DNA of 8,411 nt from Thermodesulfobacteriota bacterium (GTDB lineage Bacteria > Desulfobacterota > S145-22): NCBI GenBank assembly GCA_024763435.1, contig JANTFN010000067.1, positions 1 through 8,411 of the forward strand. The letters run 5' to 3'. Below the pieces are notes generated by a model that worked only from the letters and a program-made list of their open reading frames with translations, was not told where the DNA came from and did not search any database. Both the position numbers and the translations under genes were made by a program. Of the stretch, positions 6,544 to 8,411 are shown one piece after another (within the stretch, counting starts at the first letter, position 1; each line of letters opens with the position of its first letter).

Positions 6544-6658
6544 CATTTTAAATAGAAACGGGAAGGAGGTGATAGAAAGGGGAAGATGGCTTTACCTGGT
6601 GAAGCCGTCAAAGGCAAGTGGCTTATTATCAGTATAACCTTAACAAGGGGGTAAAGGA
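6544..6658 (+). promoter_or_regulatory. Structured leader before the permease gene
   Basis: The 115-nt gap holds a near-perfect Shine-Dalgarno AAGGAGGTGAT (6563-6573) with no start codon at normal distance. An 8-bp hairpin follows, GGCTTTAC-CTG-GTGAAGCC (6588-6606, one G-U pair). A second GGCTT at 6620-6624 can instead pair with the same AAGCC (6602-6606), so two hairpins exclude each other. The permease ribosome site AAGGGGG (6645-6651) can weakly pair with CCTT at 6638-6641. A 22-codon frame (6586-6654) begins 16 nt after the strong Shine-Dalgarno and ends 4 nt before the permease ATG. Regulatory function is inferred from shape only. Confidence 0.35.
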
Positions 6659-8182
6659 ATGAGCGAACAGAACGCAACTGAAGCAAAGGGATGGGTTGTT
6701 TACCCAATCGGGAGCCGTCCCAAATGGCCCATGGCTTTTCTGCTGGGATTTCAGCAGTATCTGACCATGTTCGGGGCAACAGTTCTTATCCCGTTTATCA
6801 TTGGCGGGGCAATGAAACTTCCTCAAAAAGAACTCGCCCTTTTGATTGCAACCATCTTTTTTACCTCGGGTCTCTGCACATTAATCCAGCAGTCACCCAT
6901 TGGGAACAGGCTCCCCATCGTTCAGGGCGGAACCTTTTCCTTCCTTGGACCCACCTTTGCCATCATCGGCATGGTTGGAGCAAAGAAACTTGGGTGGCAG
7001 GTTCAGATTCAGGAAATCTCCGGCGCGATTCTTCTGGCATCGGTCGTTGAAATTGTCCTCGGATACTCCGGCCTTGCCGGTGTTATCAAAAGAGGTATCA
7101 GCCCCGTTGTCATTGGTCCCACCATCGCCATGATCGGGTTGGCCCTGTATGGTATCGGCGCGCCTTGGATGGCTTCTAACTGGATTATTTCACTGATTAC
7201 CCTGATCGCCCTGATTCTCTATTCACAGGTGTTTTCCAGAAAATCAAAGCTGTTCCTCCTGTTTCCCGTTTTGCTTGCCATTGCCACGGGGTGGATCTGC
7301 GCCCTGATAGGCACGCTGGCGGGCTGGATCCCGCCGACCAATGCGGCCTATCTTAAAACGGACCTTCTCTTCGCGGCACCCTGGATCAGCTTCCGTCCGT
7401 TAATGCCTTTTAAATGGGGCGTTCCTGACTTTGGCAGTTCCACGCTGTGGGCAGGGGCCGTAGGCATGCTGGCCGGGTATCTCGCTTCCATGATTGAATC
7501 GATCGGTGATTACTATGCCTGTGCGAGAATCTCGGAGGCACCAGTGCCAACCGAGAAGATGATCTCACGCGGTCTGGGCGCCGAAGGTCTGGGCTGTCTT
7601 GTTGCCGGAATTATGCAGACCTGTAACGGAACCACCTCCTACTCCGAGAACATCGGATCCATCGGTCTGACACGCGTGGCAAGCCGCCGCGTGATTCGGG
7701 CGGGTGCGATTCTGATGCTGTTTATTCCTATTGTCGGTAAGTTCGGAGCCCTGCTCGCGACCCTGCCAAAGCCTGTGGTTGGATCGATGTTTGTCGGCCT
7801 GTTCGGCCTGATTGCCGCGGTAGGGCTTTCCAATCTGTCTCTGGTCAATATGAACAACTCCCGAAACCTGTTTATTATCGGCCTTTCCTTTTTCGCGGGC
7901 CTGAGTGTTCCGGCCCATTTCAGCGCGCATGCGATCAAGTGGGTTACTTATGGAAAGGGGATCGAGGTTATCGGAAACATCCTTCAGGCTATCTTCACGA
8001 CCGGTATGGGGGTGACGGCCATTGTCGGGATTATACTTGACAATGTTCTCCCGGGCGCGACGCGCAAGGAACGCGGGCTTGAGGCTTGGGAAACCGAGGC
8101 ATCGGATGAGGCCTGGGAAAAGGCCGAAGCCGAATGGGCCGCCATGGCTGAAGGTGAAATGCGGGCCGTTGTCATCGAATAA
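6659..8182 (+). CDS. NCS2/SLC23-type nucleobase permease (likely uracil/thymine or xanthine)
   Basis: Inner-membrane nucleobase importer of the nucleobase-ascorbate transporter family, with about 14 hydrophobic segments expected in the UraA fold. Residues E280 (MIESIGDYYACAR) and E330 match the two glutamates that hold uracil in UraA. ENIGSIGLTR (330-339) fits the family signature [QEP]-N-x-G-x4-T-[RKG]. Long stretches such as FQQYLTMFGATVLIP, NRLPIVQGGTFSFLGP and NGTTSYSENIGSIG recall animal SLC23 and bacterial relatives more than E. coli UraA. The usual QH pair in helix 1 is Q32-Q33 here. At 507 residues it is longer than typical bacterial members (about 430-460), because of an acidic Ala/Glu/Trp-rich tail from about 467. 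The ATG at 6659 has AAGGGGG 7 nt upstream. Last gene of the operon; context points to uracil or thymine, although sequence alone cannot exclude xanthine or urate. Confidence 0.88.
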   Translation: MSEQNATEAKGWVVYPIGSRPKWPMAFLLGFQQYLTMFGATVLIPFIIGGAMKLPQKELALLIATIFFTSGLCTLIQQSPIGNRLPIVQGGTFSFLGPTFAIIGMVGAKKLGWQVQIQEISGAILLASVVEIVLGYSGLAGVIKRGISPVVIGPTIAMIGLALYGIGAPWMASNWIISLITLIALILYSQVFSRKSKLFLLFPVLLAIATGWICALIGTLAGWIPPTNAAYLKTDLLFAAPWISFRPLMPFKWGVPDFGSSTLWAGAVGMLAGYLASMIESIGDYYACARISEAPVPTEKMISRGLGAEGLGCLVAGIMQTCNGTTSYSENIGSIGLTRVASRRVIRAGAILMLFIPIVGKFGALLATLPKPVVGSMFVGLFGLIAAVGLSNLSLVNMNNSRNLFIIGLSFFAGLSVPAHFSAHAIKWVTYGKGIEVIGNILQAIFTTGMGVTAIVGIILDNVLPGATRKERGLEAWETEASDEAWEKAEAEWAAMAEGEMRAVVIE

Positions 8183-8203
8183 CACGTTGAACATACATAA
8201 TAC

Positions 8204-8243
8204 TTTCAGGGGGATAGAAACCTGTCCCCCTGAAAATTTTTTT
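8204..8243 (+). terminator. Intrinsic terminator ending the operon
   Basis: TTTCAGGGGGA (8204-8214) and TCCCCCTGAAA (8225-8235) form a perfect 11-bp stem with a 10-nt loop, followed by A and seven Ts (8237-8243). It begins 21 nt after the permease stop. It works rightward only, because no T run flanks the other side. Confidence 0.92.
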
Positions 8244-8266
8244 GATCTTACAGCAGCTCCCCAATC

Positions 8267-8411
8267 ATGAAGAAAATTCTGTGGCTTATATATATCTTAA
8301 TGTTTCTGACAGGCCTTACAAGTATTTATACTATTTTTAATGTCGGCAACCCTCACTCCCTGCTACGATGGGTTATCAAAACAGATGCTTATGATGTTTA
8401 TATCGCGATGG
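8267..8411 (+). CDS. Unrecognised protein with N-terminal membrane segment (5' part only)
   Basis: An open frame begins ATG AAG AAA and continues to the window edge, 48 codons. It starts MKKILWLIYILMFLTGLTS, two lysines followed by a hydrophobic stretch of about 17 residues, a signal peptide or membrane anchor. The next visible part (IYTIFNVGNPHSLLRWVIKT) is not diagnostic. There is no clear Shine-Dalgarno before 8267 and an in-frame TGA lies at 8243-8245, so this ATG is the best but weakly supported start. It sits just behind the operon terminator and so is probably a separate transcription unit. Its sequence is visibly more AT-rich than the operon. I do not recognise the family. Confidence 0.55.
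   Translation, partial: MKKILWLIYILMFLTGLTSIYTIFNVGNPHSLLRWVIKTDAYDVYIAM

Noticed and set aside
6586..6654. 22-codon frame as a firm gene
   Set aside because: The strong Shine-Dalgarno is 16 nt away and the nearer GGGGA is only 2 nt from the ATG; kept only as part of the leader finding.

Overview
This window looks like a compact chromosomal locus for reductive pyrimidine breakdown (uracil/thymine to beta-amino acids) in an anaerobic bacterium of moderate GC content. The anaerobic assignment rests mainly on a tungstopterin aldehyde:ferredoxin oxidoreductase inside the operon. Desulfobacterota or a similar anaerobic group would fit, but this is a guess from gene content, not a sequence match. 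All full-length frames are intact. There are no tRNAs, rRNAs, insertion sequences or CRISPR repeats.

Layout: bases 1-2024 are on the minus strand and hold preT (NAD(P)H-oxidising FAD/FeS subunit) followed 4 nt later by preA (FMN/FeS subunit, cut by the left edge). Together these make a dihydropyrimidine dehydrogenase. Bases 2025-2335 form a divergent control region with a TTGACA-type promoter facing each way, a CG-centred palindrome over the preT -35, a terminator-like hairpin in the preT leader, and a direct repeat at the predicted start site of the rightward operon. Rightward from 2336 run four same-strand genes: a beta-ureidopropionase (nitrilase superfamily), an aldehyde:ferredoxin oxidoreductase (AOR), a dihydropyrimidinase, and an NCS2/SLC23-type nucleobase permease. 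A strong intrinsic terminator at 8204-8243 closes the operon. A new gene for a short membrane-anchored or secreted protein begins at 8267 and runs off the right edge.

Inferred physiology: the permease imports uracil or thymine, PreTA reduces it to the dihydropyrimidine, dihydropyrimidinase opens the ring to the N-carbamoyl-beta-amino acid, and beta-ureidopropionase releases CO2, NH3 and beta-alanine (or 3-aminoisobutyrate). No aminotransferase is visible, but the AOR between the two hydrolase genes suggests that the resulting semialdehyde (malonate or methylmalonate semialdehyde) is oxidised with ferredoxin instead of by an NAD(P)-dependent dehydrogenase. That link is the most unusual part of the window and is a hypothesis from gene order.

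Other points of interest are a 115-nt gap before the permease with mutually exclusive hairpins, an unusual QQ in place of the QH motif in the permease, and Asn replacing Asp in both pterin-binding motifs of the AOR.
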